Positions 44,159-51,629 of a stretch of DNA of 64,000 bases are shown one piece after another (positions within the stretch are counted from its first letter, which is position 1; each line of letters opens with the position of its first letter). The DNA is taken from the NCBI GenBank assembly GCA_910579735.1, contig CAJTUZ010000007.1, positions 92,707-156,706 of the forward strand. Reading direction: 5' to 3'. The notes below the pieces were generated by a model. The model made no database searches, was not told the origin of the DNA, and saw only the letters and a list, made by a program, of their open reading frames with translations. The DNA is from an uncultured Lachnospiraceae bacterium. Lineage in GTDB: Bacteria; Bacillota; Clostridia; Lachnospirales; Lachnospiraceae. Position numbers and translations under genes: made by a program.

Positions 44159-45475
44159 TTAACAATAGCTGTTAAACATCATTCCGCTGTAAGCGCTTGT
44201 AATATAAGGTGTGGCAAAATTTTTGCCGGGATTTTTGTATGCTACGACGATATTATTTACATAATTCATCGGATCTAAAGCGATCTGGTTGGATTTGCGC
44301 ACCAGAGAGTGGGTGAAATCCATAATGGATGAAAATGCGTTTTTGGCATCGTCTCCGGTAGCAGTCTTTTGGATTGTCTCGTTATCGATTTCCAGCGTGC
44401 CATCAAGGTTTAAGTTTAACCCTGCCGCGGTAAGTCCCTGCGCATAAGCTCTCGGAATGCTTCCGAGCTCGTGTACGAGACGGCTGCTCTTTGGCTGTTT
44501 GTCGCTGTACTCTGACGCTGCACGAAGAAATGAATTGTATCCGCGTACCAATGTATTGATGTTTTCGGTCAGAGACTCTACGTCTGTCTTTAGGCCGATA
44601 GAGGCGGTTTCGCCTTCTTCGCTGCTGACACCGTTTAAAGTTACTTCATACATACGGCCGATCGTCAGTTTGTTGGAAGGTGATGTCCGCTCTTCACCGT
44701 TTATCAGAAAATCTGCGTTGGAAGCGGCAACCGTCGTATAGCCGAGTCCGAGATATTCGACCGTACCCGAATCTTTGCTTGTACGGTGGTCCGAGACATT
44801 AAATATATGCTCCTTATCATTCTTCAGTCCGGTTGCATTTGATTCAAGGCGCATGCCGGACTGATTATCGCCATCTTTTATGACCTGTGCAAAAAGGCCG
44901 ATATTGGCGTTGTTTATCAGTCTGGTCAGACGTTCCTGCAGATCGCCGTTCGTATCCTCCGATTTGATATTGAACTGAAATTCATAATTCAGATCATCAA
45001 TACTGATGTCGAAAGAATAAGTCGAAGCGGGAAGATCGACCTGTTCGTCGCTGGGAAGATAATTTCCCATATTCACCTGTGATGTTGCAAGAGAACGTAC
45101 TTCAATATCCATTGAAGGCATACCGATACTGTCTGCCGGTTTACCAATATAAGAAGCAGATGCAATATTTTCATTACTGGAATAAGCCGCTTTTTTATTT
45201 AACAGCTCATCCTCGTCAAGATTACCGAGAGCTGCAATGGTATTGCGGAGTTCTCTGGCATTTTCCTTCATGCCGACTGCAAATGCACAAGATTCTTTAC
45301 TGGTATCAAGGATATAAATGGGAGCGTCTTTGTTCATCTTGACAATAGAATTATAGACACTGCGCAGTTCGCTTTTCTTATGTGTGTCATAAGGCGTGCT
45401 GGACTTGGGCGCGTAAGTGGTCATATAATAATTGTAGACATTAGAATGACTCTGAATGCTGTTGCTGTAAGCCAT
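44159..45475 (-). CDS. FliD-like flagellar cap/hook-associated protein
   Basis: The 438-residue protein resembles flagellar hook-associated protein 2 (FliD) in its C-terminal half: YEVTLNGVSSEEGETASIGL, SLTENINTLVRGYNSFL, LGSIPRAYAQGLTAAGL, and a middle beta-rich part with INNANIGLFAQVI. The classical FliD N-terminus is not evident, so it may be a specialised paralogue. It ends with a Cys as the last residue (NSYC), which is unusual. GAAGGAGGA six bases upstream supports the start at 45475. It follows the FlxA-like gene on the same strand. Confidence 0.75.
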   Translation of the reverse strand: MAYSNSIQSHSNVYNYYMTTYAPKSSTPYDTHKKSELRSVYNSIVKMNKDAPIYILDTSKESCAFAVGMKENARELRNTIAALGNLDEDELLNKKAAYSSNENIASASYIGKPADSIGMPSMDIEVRSLATSQVNMGNYLPSDEQVDLPASTYSFDISIDDLNYEFQFNIKSEDTNGDLQERLTRLINNANIGLFAQVIKDGDNQSGMRLESNATGLKNDKEHIFNVSDHRTSKDSGTVEYLGLGYTTVAASNADFLINGEERTSPSNKLTIGRMYEVTLNGVSSEEGETASIGLKTDVESLTENINTLVRGYNSFLRAASEYSDKQPKSSRLVHELGSIPRAYAQGLTAAGLNLNLDGTLEIDNETIQKTATGDDAKNAFSSIMDFTHSLVRKSNQIALDPMNYVNNIVVAYKNPGKNFATPYITSAYSGMMFNSYC

Positions 45476-45638
45476 GATGCTCCTCCTTTCTTCCATGAAA
45501 TCTGCTATCATGTAAATATCTCCGGCCGGCTATCCATTGCCGTATGCGCCGGAATATGAATATATAATCTAAGCATTTTCTGCTATGATTTTGATTAGAT
45601 TAATTTGTCTGTTTTGATTTTGTCTATTTTGACTTCAT

Positions 45639-46490
45639 CTATTTTGACTTCGTCAAAAGTACTTTTCCGAGAGCAGCGCCGTTTTTCTGCCAGTAACCAT
45701 AATTTATATCGCTGTTTCCGGTGGTTTTTGGAACAACGGCCTTTATATGATCTGCCCGTTCGTTCAGTTTTTTCATATTTTCGCGGATTTTTTCTTTCCG
45801 CTTTTCTTCTTCTTTTTGTGTATCATTTATTGTATCGGCTATTTTTTGTATTTTTTCACCCATACTTTTGGATACGCTGTCCATTTTTTTCTGGATCTTG
45901 GCTTTTTCATCATCCGTCTGTGCGGTACGCATCTGTCCTTCCAGGCTCGTATGAAGTTTCTGCATGGATGCAAGATGTTCTTTCGTATTGGAGAACGAGA
46001 TCATTGCGTCCGATTCGGTATCGCTAAAGCCTGTCTGCGGCGGACTTTGTTCCATGCCGACGGAAGCGGCTGATTCCTGAGTATTTGAGGAAACAGCGGA
46101 TACCGCCTGATCGGAAGATGCGGGAGCATCAGTGTTTGCAGATACGGATTGTCTTTGTTCTGCGGCCTTCTGCTGTCTTACAGCGGCGTCTTGCTGCCTT
46201 TGGGCCTCCGTTTCACGCTTTTTGGCCTCTTCCTGCCGCTTTTCTGCTTCTTCCTGCCTTTTCTGGATCTGATACTGTTTTAGTTCGCTGTTCAGAGTCT
46301 GTATTTTCTCCTGCAGGGACTTCTTCTCATTGTCTTTTTCCTCGGCAGGCATTTCACTGTCGTAAGCGATGCTGCGCATTTTTTCCTGAAGCTGCATGAT
46401 CTGCTTCTCGATATTTTTTTCATGGCTGTCCTGCTTAGGCTGGTTTACGGATAAATTGCCCGACGTCTGGTTTATACTCGTTACGTTCAT
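45639..46490 (-). CDS. FlxA-like coiled-coil protein
   Basis: The N-terminal 100 residues form an FlxA-type coiled coil (NIEKQIMQLQEKMRSI, EKKSLQEKIQTLNSEL), followed by a repetitive QEEA/KRETEAQ charged stretch, a Ser/Ala-rich linker and a second coiled coil (DEKAKIQKKMDSVSKSM). AGGAGG is seven bases from the ATG at 46490 but only one base from the alternative at 46496, so I choose 46490. A sigma-D-like promoter lies about 80 bases upstream. FlxA is a flagella-linked gene in other bacteria; its function is not well established. The 3' end is bordered by a 15-bp tandem repeat. Confidence 0.75.
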   Translation of the reverse strand: MNVTSINQTSGNLSVNQPKQDSHEKNIEKQIMQLQEKMRSIAYDSEMPAEEKDNEKKSLQEKIQTLNSELKQYQIQKRQEEAEKRQEEAKKRETEAQRQQDAAVRQQKAAEQRQSVSANTDAPASSDQAVSAVSSNTQESAASVGMEQSPPQTGFSDTESDAMISFSNTKEHLASMQKLHTSLEGQMRTAQTDDEKAKIQKKMDSVSKSMGEKIQKIADTINDTQKEEEKRKEKIRENMKKLNERADHIKAVVPKTTGNSDINYGYWQKNGAALGKVLLTKSK

Positions 46491-46567
46491 GTTCATACCT
46501 CCTGATTCCTAAGCTGAATGCGCCTTATAGACATGCTTATACTACTATCTTATACCACTTATCTTTT

Positions 46568-46595
46568 TTATCGGATACTATTTACATATTATTTA
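46568..46595 (-). promoter_or_regulatory. sigma-D-like flagellar promoter of the FlxA-like gene
   Basis: On the - strand, TAAA (46595-46592) and TCCGATAA (46575-46568) are separated by 16 bases. This is close to the B. subtilis sigma-D consensus TAAA-N15-GCCGATAT. It lies about 80 bases before the FlxA-like start. Confidence 0.65.
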
Positions 46596-46701
46596 GAGGC
46601 AGATGACAAATTTTTAAAAAAAAGTAAAATTTTTGGAAAACTTACATAAATTATGAAAAAAGTCCGTATGCTTCAAATATGTAAATTATTCCGAAAAGCG
46701 G

Positions 46702-46730
46702 TTGACTTCGCAAAACGGTTATGTTATAGT
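46702..46730 (+). promoter_or_regulatory. promoter of rpmG-secE-nusG-rplK-rplA
   Basis: TTGACT (46702-46707) and TATAGT (46725-46730) are separated by 17 bases. The rpmG start lies about 70 bases further on. Confidence 0.85.
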
Positions 46731-46802
46731 ATACAAACGAGATAAGATTCAGGTCTTTTTTTTATGCTCAAAATTAGAGTGTAACAAGTGGAGGTGGCAA
46801 AA

Positions 46803-46952
46803 ATGCGTACAAGAATCACATTAGCGTGTACAGAGTGTAAACAGCGTAATTACAATACTACGAAAGATAAGAAGACACATCCGGACAGAATGGAGATCAA
46901 AAAATATTGTAGATTCTGCAAAACACACACGCTGCATAAAGAAACTAAATAA
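46803..46952 (+). CDS. rpmG: 50S ribosomal protein L33
   Basis: The 49-residue protein MRTRITLACTECKQRN...CRFCKTHTLHKETK carries two CxxC pairs (Cys-Thr-Glu-Cys and Cys-Arg-Phe-Cys), so it is the zinc-binding form of L33. GGAGG lies eight bases before the ATG. It is the first gene behind the consensus promoter at 46702 and belongs to the transcript that continues into secE, nusG, rplK and rplA. The gene was found by reading the sequence directly because it is short. Confidence 0.95.
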   Translation: MRTRITLACTECKQRNYNTTKDKKTHPDRMEIKKYCRFCKTHTLHKETK

Positions 46953-46955
46953 GTT

Positions 46956-47052
46956 TGAGAGAAAGGCACAGGTATGGTGTGAAACGAATTTCACACGTGA
47001 ATTTGCGCCTTGCGGCGGCAGATGCCGCAGGCTGAGAGAAAGGCACAGGTAT
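46956..47052 (+). repeat. 20-bp direct repeat around two hairpins, rpmG-secE gap
   Basis: The same 20 bases occur at 46956-46975 and 47033-47052, each containing a GAGAAAGG stretch. The 57 bases between them hold GTGTGAAA/TTTCACAC (loop CGAA) and TGCGGC/GCCGCA inverted repeats. The second copy lies just before the secE start and may supply its RBS. It looks like a small insertion with a duplicated target, or a duplicated leader. Confidence 0.75.
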
Positions 47053-47057
47053 TATAT

Positions 47058-47270
47058 ATGGGAGATTCTGCAAAATCAGACAAGAAGCCGAAGCCGGTTG
47101 TATTCTGGAACGGTGTGAAGACTGAGTTTAAGAAAATCACTTGGCCCGATAAAGATTCCCTTTTCAAACAATCTATCGCGGTAGTCGTTATTTCCGTTGT
47201 AGTAGGTGCGATCATAACCGTATTGGATTTTGCACTGCAGTATGGCGTGGACTTTATAACAACATTGTAG
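47058..47270 (+). CDS. secE: preprotein translocase subunit SecE
   Basis: The 70-residue protein has a charged start, the signature EFKKITWPDKDSL and one membrane helix (IAVVVISVVVGAIITVLDF), which is the one-helix form of SecE common in Gram-positive bacteria. It is part of the SecYEG channel. The ATG at 47058 matches the family length; an earlier in-frame start at 47010 would lie in the hairpin region. An AAAGGCACAGG stretch upstream is the likely RBS. It lies 16 bp before nusG. Confidence 0.93.
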   Translation: MGDSAKSDKKPKPVVFWNGVKTEFKKITWPDKDSLFKQSIAVVVISVVVGAIITVLDFALQYGVDFITTL

Positions 47271-47286
47271 AATGAGGGGTAATCGT

Positions 47287-47805
47287 ATGGCAGAAGCAAA
47301 TTGGTATGTTGTTCATACTTATTCCGGGTATGAAAATAAGGTAAAAGCCAATATTGAGAAAACGATCGAGAACAGACATCTGGAAGAAGAGATTCTGGAA
47401 GTCCGCGTTCCCATGCAGGATGTTATGGAAATGAAAAACGGCGCCAGGAAAAACGTTCAGAAAAAAATGTTCCCGGGATATGTTTTGATCAATATGGTCA
47501 TGAACGATGACACATGGTATGTCGTAAGAAATACCAGAGGTGTTACCGGATTCGTCGGACCGGGAAGTAAGCCGGTTCCGCTTTCGGAAGCTGAAATGAA
47601 ACCGCTCGGCATTAAAGTGGAGAACGTAACGGTGGATTTTGCAGAAGGCGATACCATTGCGGTTGTTGCGGGTGTTTGGAAAGATACGGTCGGTGTCGTA
47701 CAGAGAATGGATTACGGAAAGCAGACCGCGACGATCAATGTTGAACTGTTCGGAAGAGAGACACCTGTAGAGATCAGTTTTGCGGAAGTAAGAAATATGA
47801 AATAA
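47287..47805 (+). CDS. nusG: transcription termination/antitermination factor NusG
   Basis: NusG is recognised from NWYVVHTYSGYENKVKANIE, VPMQDVMEMKNG, KMFPGYVLINM and GVTGFVGPGSKPVPL, with the KOW domain (FAEGDTIAVVAGVWKDTVGVV) near the end. It binds RNA polymerase and ribosome. At 172 residues the length is normal. GAGGGG lies a few bases before the ATG at 47287, so I use it rather than the earlier in-frame ATG. Confidence 0.96.
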   Translation: MAEANWYVVHTYSGYENKVKANIEKTIENRHLEEEILEVRVPMQDVMEMKNGARKNVQKKMFPGYVLINMVMNDDTWYVVRNTRGVTGFVGPGSKPVPLSEAEMKPLGIKVENVTVDFAEGDTIAVVAGVWKDTVGVVQRMDYGKQTATINVELFGRETPVEISFAEVRNMK

Positions 47806-47848
47806 GCATGTTGACGAGTATTTATTCCGCTTTGGCGGTGTAAATAGA

Positions 47849-47966
47849 CCGAAAAAGGAAGAAATTTTTCGGCTGAAAGAATGCCCCGGTTGTGCGTATT
47901 CTTTCAGGAAGCGTGGGAGCAGCATCCTCTGCGCCTAACCACATCATTTTTTTAGGAGGTGCCGAT
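47849..47966 (+). promoter_or_regulatory. structured leader of rplK
   Basis: Two successive hairpins (CCGAAAAA 47849-47856 with TTTTTCGG 47865-47872, and a 10-bp stem 47873-47882 with 47898-47907) are followed by GTGGGAG ... AACCAC near 47912-47942. This resembles the leader that precedes rplK in related bacteria. A role in regulation by L11 or L1 is inferred; no promoter is visible here. Confidence 0.45.
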
Positions 47967-48392
47967 ATGGCAAAGAAAGTAGAAGGATATATTAAGTTAC
48001 AGATTCCTGCTGGTAAAGCTACACCAGCGCCGCCGGTTGGTCCTGCACTTGGACAGCACGGCGTAAACATCGTTGAATTTACCAAACAGTTCAACGCGAA
48101 AACGGCCGATAAAGGTGACGTGATCATTCCGGTCGTTATTACAGTATATGCAGACAGAAGTTTCAGTTTCATTACGAAAACTCCTCCTGCAGCAGTTCTT
48201 TTGAAGAAGGCATGCAATATTAAATCCGGTTCGGCAGCGCCGAACAAGACGAAGGTTGCTACGATCTCCAAAGCCAAAATACAGGAGATCGCAGAATTGA
48301 AAATGCCTGATCTGAACGCTGCAAGTCTCGAAGCAGCTATGAGTATGATCGCCGGTACCGCAAGAAGTATGGGCATCACAGTAGAAGAGTAA
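47967..48392 (+). CDS. rplK: 50S ribosomal protein L11
   Basis: The 141 residues start MAKKVEGYIKLQIPAGKATP and contain PPVGPALGQHGVNI and the RNA-binding C-terminal domain (KTKVATISKAKIQEIAE). L11 forms part of the GTPase-associated centre. AGGAGG precedes the ATG. A structured leader lies upstream of it, after nusG. The stop is followed 13 bp later by rplA. Confidence 0.96.
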   Translation: MAKKVEGYIKLQIPAGKATPAPPVGPALGQHGVNIVEFTKQFNAKTADKGDVIIPVVITVYADRSFSFITKTPPAAVLLKKACNIKSGSAAPNKTKVATISKAKIQEIAELKMPDLNAASLEAAMSMIAGTARSMGITVEE

Positions 48393-48405
48393 TGGAGGGA
48401 CGGAT

Positions 48406-49095
48406 ATGAAGCACGGTAAAAAATATATGGAAGCTGCGAAGCTTGTAGATCGTAAAGTACAGTACGATCCGGCGGAAGCGGTTGCACTTGTAAAGAAAAC
48501 AGCTACAGCAAAGTTTGACGAGACTGTAGAAGTTCATATCAGAACCGGCTGTGACGGACGTCATGCGGAACAGCAGATCCGTGGAGCGGTAGTATTACCG
48601 AACGGCACCGGTAGAACAGTAAAAGTATTGGTATTTGCAAAAGGTGATAAACTTGCGGAAGCGGAAGCAGCCGGTGCGGATTTCGTAGGCGGCGACGAAC
48701 TGATTCCGAAGATCCAGAACGAAGGCTGGCTGGAGTTTGACGTTGTTGTAGCGACACCGGATATGATGGGTGTAGTCGGACGTCTTGGTAAAGTTCTCGG
48801 ACCGAAAGGCTTAATGCCGAACCCGAAAGCCGGTACGGTAACAATGGATGTGACCAAAGCGGTCAATGATATTAAAGCAGGTAAGATCGAGTACAGACTT
48901 GACAAGGCCAATATCATTCACGTACCTGTCGGAAAAGTTTCTTTTGAAGAAGCGAAACTGCAGGAAAACCTGGATGCTTTAATGGAAGCTATCGTTAAGG
49001 CAAAACCTTCCGTATTAAAGGGACAGTATTTAAAGAGCATTACTCTTTCTACAACAATGGGCCCCGGCGTGAAGATCAATACGGCGAAATATTAA
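48406..49095 (+). CDS. rplA: 50S ribosomal protein L1
   Basis: L1 is recognised from KKYMEAAKLVDRKVQYDP, VEVHIRTGCDGRHAEQQIRG, GRLGKVLGPKGLMPNPKAGT and SITLSTTMGPGVKI. The 229-residue length is normal. It binds the mobile stalk of 23S rRNA and in many bacteria also represses its own mRNA. GGAGG lies before the ATG. A terminator begins eight bases after the stop, so the transcript that started at rpmG ends here. Confidence 0.96.
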   Translation: MKHGKKYMEAAKLVDRKVQYDPAEAVALVKKTATAKFDETVEVHIRTGCDGRHAEQQIRGAVVLPNGTGRTVKVLVFAKGDKLAEAEAAGADFVGGDELIPKIQNEGWLEFDVVVATPDMMGVVGRLGKVLGPKGLMPNPKAGTVTMDVTKAVNDIKAGKIEYRLDKANIIHVPVGKVSFEEAKLQENLDALMEAIVKAKPSVLKGQYLKSITLSTTMGPGVKINTAKY

Positions 49096-49102
49096 TGATG
49101 AG

Positions 49103-49133
49103 GATTCCTGTCGGAGACGACGGGAATCTTTTT
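49103..49133 (+). terminator. rho-independent terminator after rplA
   Basis: GATTCCTGTCG (49103-49113) pairs with CGACGGGAATC (49118-49128), including one G-T pair, and five T follow. Confidence 0.88.
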
Positions 49134-49249
49134 CTCTTATTATCAGAAAAGATGCAGCAGGATGACGGGTGCATTTACTGAAGCGGATAATCTTATCAGG
49201 GCGTCAACTTAATTTCTATTATATTTACATTTTGTGGTATACTGAAAAT

Positions 49250-50488
49250 ATGAAGAAAAATAGAGCTAAAAAAACAAAGTCGAGTTTCATACTGTCGTTT
49301 TGCATAACGCTGGCCTTCGTTCTTCTGGTAGGTTTTTTTATACTGTTTGCGTATCTGTGGGTCAGACCAAAAACGAAATCCGTTTCTAACAATTTCCAGC
49401 TGGTCGAAGAAGATGCACCCGCGAAAGAACAGGTTCAGGAGATCGTTGAGGAGAACGGAAAATATGCGGATATTCTGAACGATGCCGCATACATGGCCGA
49501 ACACAATATTTATGCCAAAGAGGCGTTGAACAAGGACTGCGTGACCATTACTTTTGCAGGAGACATTCTGTTTGATCCGAATTACAGCGTTATGGCAACG
49601 CTTCTTCAAAACGGCGGTAATCTGGAAAGCAGTATTGCGCCGGATCTGCTCGCTGAAATGAAAAGCGCGGATATTATGATGATCAATAATGAATTCCCCT
49701 ATTCGGACAGGGGTATGCCGATACCGGAGAAACAGTTCACATTCCGGGCCTCTCCCGCTTCGGTTTCCTATTTGAACGACATGGGAGTGGATATCGTGTC
49801 GCTTGCGAATAACCATGCCTATGATTATGGGGAAGAGGCGCTTCTTGATACGCTGCAGGTTCTAAAAGATGCGGGCATCCCTTATGTCGGTGCCGGAATA
49901 AATGAGAAAGAGGCGTCCGCGCCGGTTTATTTCATCATTAATAATATGAAGATCGCCATTATTTCCGCAACACAGATAGAGCGGCTGGACAATCCCGATA
50001 CGAAAGAGGCGACGGAATCGTCTCCCGGTGTTTTCCGTTGTTGGAACGGTGAGAAACTGCTGCAGAAAATACAGGAGGCCAAGGCGGAGAGTGATTTTGT
50101 CATCGTCTATGTCCATTGGGGGACCGAAAACCAGGAAGCGACAGACTGGGCACAGGATAAGCAGGCGGTTGAACTGACGGAAGCCGGAGCGGATCTGATC
50201 ATTGGCGATCATCCGCATATTCTGCAGAAGATCGATGTCATTAACGGCGTCCCCGTTATTTACAGCCTGGGAAATTTCTGGTTCAATTCCAGACCGATCG
50301 ATACCGGTATGATGAAGGTGACGCTTTCGGAAGAAGGCTTGCAGAGTTTCCAGTTCATTCCCTGCTTACAGAGCAACTGCAGGACAACACTCCTTGCCGG
50401 AGAGGAAAAAGAGAGAGTGCTCGGTGAGATGAGAAGAATGTCGGGAGCTGTACAGATCGATGCAGACGGGTATGTGACATTGCAGTAA
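49250..50488 (+). CDS. CapA-family protein (metallophosphatase-like)
   Basis: The protein has a single N-terminal membrane segment (FILSFCITLAFVLLVGFFIL) and then the CapA/PgsA-type domain: ITFAGDILFDPNY, NNEFPYSDRGMP, ANNHAYDYGEEALLDTL, YVHWGTENQ and GDHPHILQKIDV. It is a metal-dependent phosphatase fold linked to poly-gamma-glutamate or capsule synthesis and is expected to face outward. Its ATG lies only about seven bases after a possible extended -10 (49238-49243), so the mRNA may be almost leaderless. It is inserted between rplA and rplJ, where these two genes are normally adjacent. Confidence 0.88.
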   Translation: MKKNRAKKTKSSFILSFCITLAFVLLVGFFILFAYLWVRPKTKSVSNNFQLVEEDAPAKEQVQEIVEENGKYADILNDAAYMAEHNIYAKEALNKDCVTITFAGDILFDPNYSVMATLLQNGGNLESSIAPDLLAEMKSADIMMINNEFPYSDRGMPIPEKQFTFRASPASVSYLNDMGVDIVSLANNHAYDYGEEALLDTLQVLKDAGIPYVGAGINEKEASAPVYFIINNMKIAIISATQIERLDNPDTKEATESSPGVFRCWNGEKLLQKIQEAKAESDFVIVYVHWGTENQEATDWAQDKQAVELTEAGADLIIGDHPHILQKIDVINGVPVIYSLGNFWFNSRPIDTGMMKVTLSEEGLQSFQFIPCLQSNCRTTLLAGEEKERVLGEMRRMSGAVQIDADGYVTLQ

Positions 50489-50492
50489 TGAT

Positions 50493-50683
50493 GAAAAGAA
50501 GACAGGGAACGGGGAAGGGATGGAGCTATGCATCCTGTAGAGGCCCTTGAAAAACGCCGGCACTTAGTGAGAGGGATACTTGTCATCCCTCGAACTTAGT
50601 ACCGCTGCGATTTTTCACGGAGCGGGAGCGCGCCTCCGAAGGATGCATAGCTCCATCCCTTCCCCGTTCCCTGTCTTCTTTTC
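50493..50683. repeat. 191-bp fold-back element with perfect 43-bp inverted arms
   Basis: Bases 50493-50535 are the exact reverse complement of 50641-50683. The interior is also roughly palindromic and closes on a GAGGGAT/ATCCCTC hairpin (50571-50577 with 50585-50591). There is no open reading frame for a transposase and no clear flanking target duplication. It could be a MITE-like element or a giant RNA hairpin. It lies four bases after the capA-like stop. Confidence 0.9.
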
Positions 50684-50719
50684 GGTTTGTACTGCTTTGC
50701 AACAGTCTGTAAAAAAGTG

Positions 50720-50748
50720 TTGACAGCCGGCGGCAGTCGTGCTATAGT
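50720..50748 (+). promoter_or_regulatory. promoter of rplJ-rplL
   Basis: TTGACA (50720-50725) and TATAGT (50743-50748) are separated by 17 bases. The L10 leader starts about 45 bases downstream. Confidence 0.88.
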
Positions 50749-50796
50749 AAGCAAGGTTGACACGATCCGATTTATATAAGCTGATCGTTTGACTAT

Positions 50797-50851
50797 GCCG
50801 AAGACAGTAGGTGCCGTTATGGCGTAAGGATTCCGCCTACCGAGGAGAAGA
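50797..50851 (+). promoter_or_regulatory. L10 leader RNA element
   Basis: The region AAGACAGTAGGTGCC followed by TTCCGCCTACCGAGGAG (with GTAGG pairing to CCTAC) matches the conserved leader through which L10 (with L12) represses its own mRNA in Firmicutes. It lies between the promoter and the attenuator. Confidence 0.75.
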
Positions 50852-50872
50852 GTTTATGATGAGAATTTGAAC

Positions 50873-50897
50873 CTTCCTGTCTTCAGGGAGTTTTTTT
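50873..50897 (+). terminator. attenuator terminator in the rplJ leader
   Basis: CTTCCTG (50873-50879) pairs with CAGGGAG (50884-50890), with one G-T pair, and seven T follow. It lies upstream of rplJ, so it would act as an attenuator controlled by the L10 leader. Confidence 0.75.
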
Positions 50898-50974
50898 ATA
50901 TTTTCAGGCAGACTCCTTACGGGAATCTTGTGAGGATTTCCGATCGGCGTAAAATCTATAAGGAGGTAAAAGCA

Positions 50975-51589
50975 ATGGCAAAAGTTGAAATGAAGAAAAC
51001 GATTGTAGACGAGATCTCCGCAGCGATCAAAGACGCGCAGTCAGTTGTTCTTGTTGATTACCGCGGACTTACGGTAGAACAGGATACGGCGCTCCGCAGA
51101 CAGCTTCGTGAAGCGGGTATCAATTACAAAGTCTACAAGAACACAATGATGAATTTTGCATTCAAGGGAACTGATTGTGAGGCACTTCTTCCTTATCTGG
51201 AAGGACCGAGCGCAGTGGCTATTTCCACAGATGACGCAACAGCGCCTGCAAGAATTCTCTGCAAATTCGCGAAAACGGCAGACAAGCTGGAAATCAAAGG
51301 CGGCATTGTGGAAGGCATTGCATATGATGCAGCGGGAATTATAGACATTTCCAAGATTCCTTCCAGAGAAGAACTGCTCTCCAAACTGCTTGGAAGCATG
51401 CAGTCTCCTATCACAAACTTTGCCCGCGTGATGAAGCAGCTGGCAGAAAAAGGCGGTGCATCAGAATGCGAAGCGCCTGCAGCTGAAGCAGCACAGGAGG
51501 ATCCGGCAGAGACAGCGTCTGCAGAGGAAGCTCCGGCGGCGGAAACGGCAGCAGAAGAAGCTCCCGCAGCTGAGACGACCGAAGCATAA
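50975..51589 (+). CDS. rplJ: 50S ribosomal protein L10
   Basis: The first about 165 residues match L10: MAKVEMKKTIVDEISAAIKD, VLVDYRGLTVEQDTALRRQL and INYKVYKNTMMNFAF. The total of 204 residues exceeds the usual 165-175. The surplus is a C-terminal Ala/Glu-rich tail (AAEAAQEDPAETASAEEA and further such repeats). L10 anchors the L7/L12 stalk. AAGGAGG lies before the ATG at 50975, and an L10 leader and attenuator precede it. Confidence 0.95.
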   Translation: MAKVEMKKTIVDEISAAIKDAQSVVLVDYRGLTVEQDTALRRQLREAGINYKVYKNTMMNFAFKGTDCEALLPYLEGPSAVAISTDDATAPARILCKFAKTADKLEIKGGIVEGIAYDAAGIIDISKIPSREELLSKLLGSMQSPITNFARVMKQLAEKGGASECEAPAAEAAQEDPAETASAEEAPAAETAAEEAPAAETTEA

Positions 51590-51629
51590 CAAAATAACAG
51601 TATAGAAAATTTAATGGAGGTAAATTATC

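Larger units (their letters stand above)
46497..46802. other. divergent intergenic region between flxA-like gene and rpmG
   Basis: These about 300 AT-rich bases hold the sigma-D-like promoter reading left and the sigma-A promoter reading right, plus the L33 RBS. I see no RNA gene or repeat in the rest. Confidence 0.7.

Noticed and set aside
45623..45652. A 15-bp tandem repeat across the 3' end of the FlxA-like gene
   Set aside because: Only two copies with one mismatch; it may be slippage and explains nothing else, so it is not listed as a finding.
46953..47057. tRNA-Trp gene between rpmG and secE, as in some Clostridia
   Set aside because: The gap holds two small hairpins and a direct repeat; no cloverleaf or CCA end can be formed.
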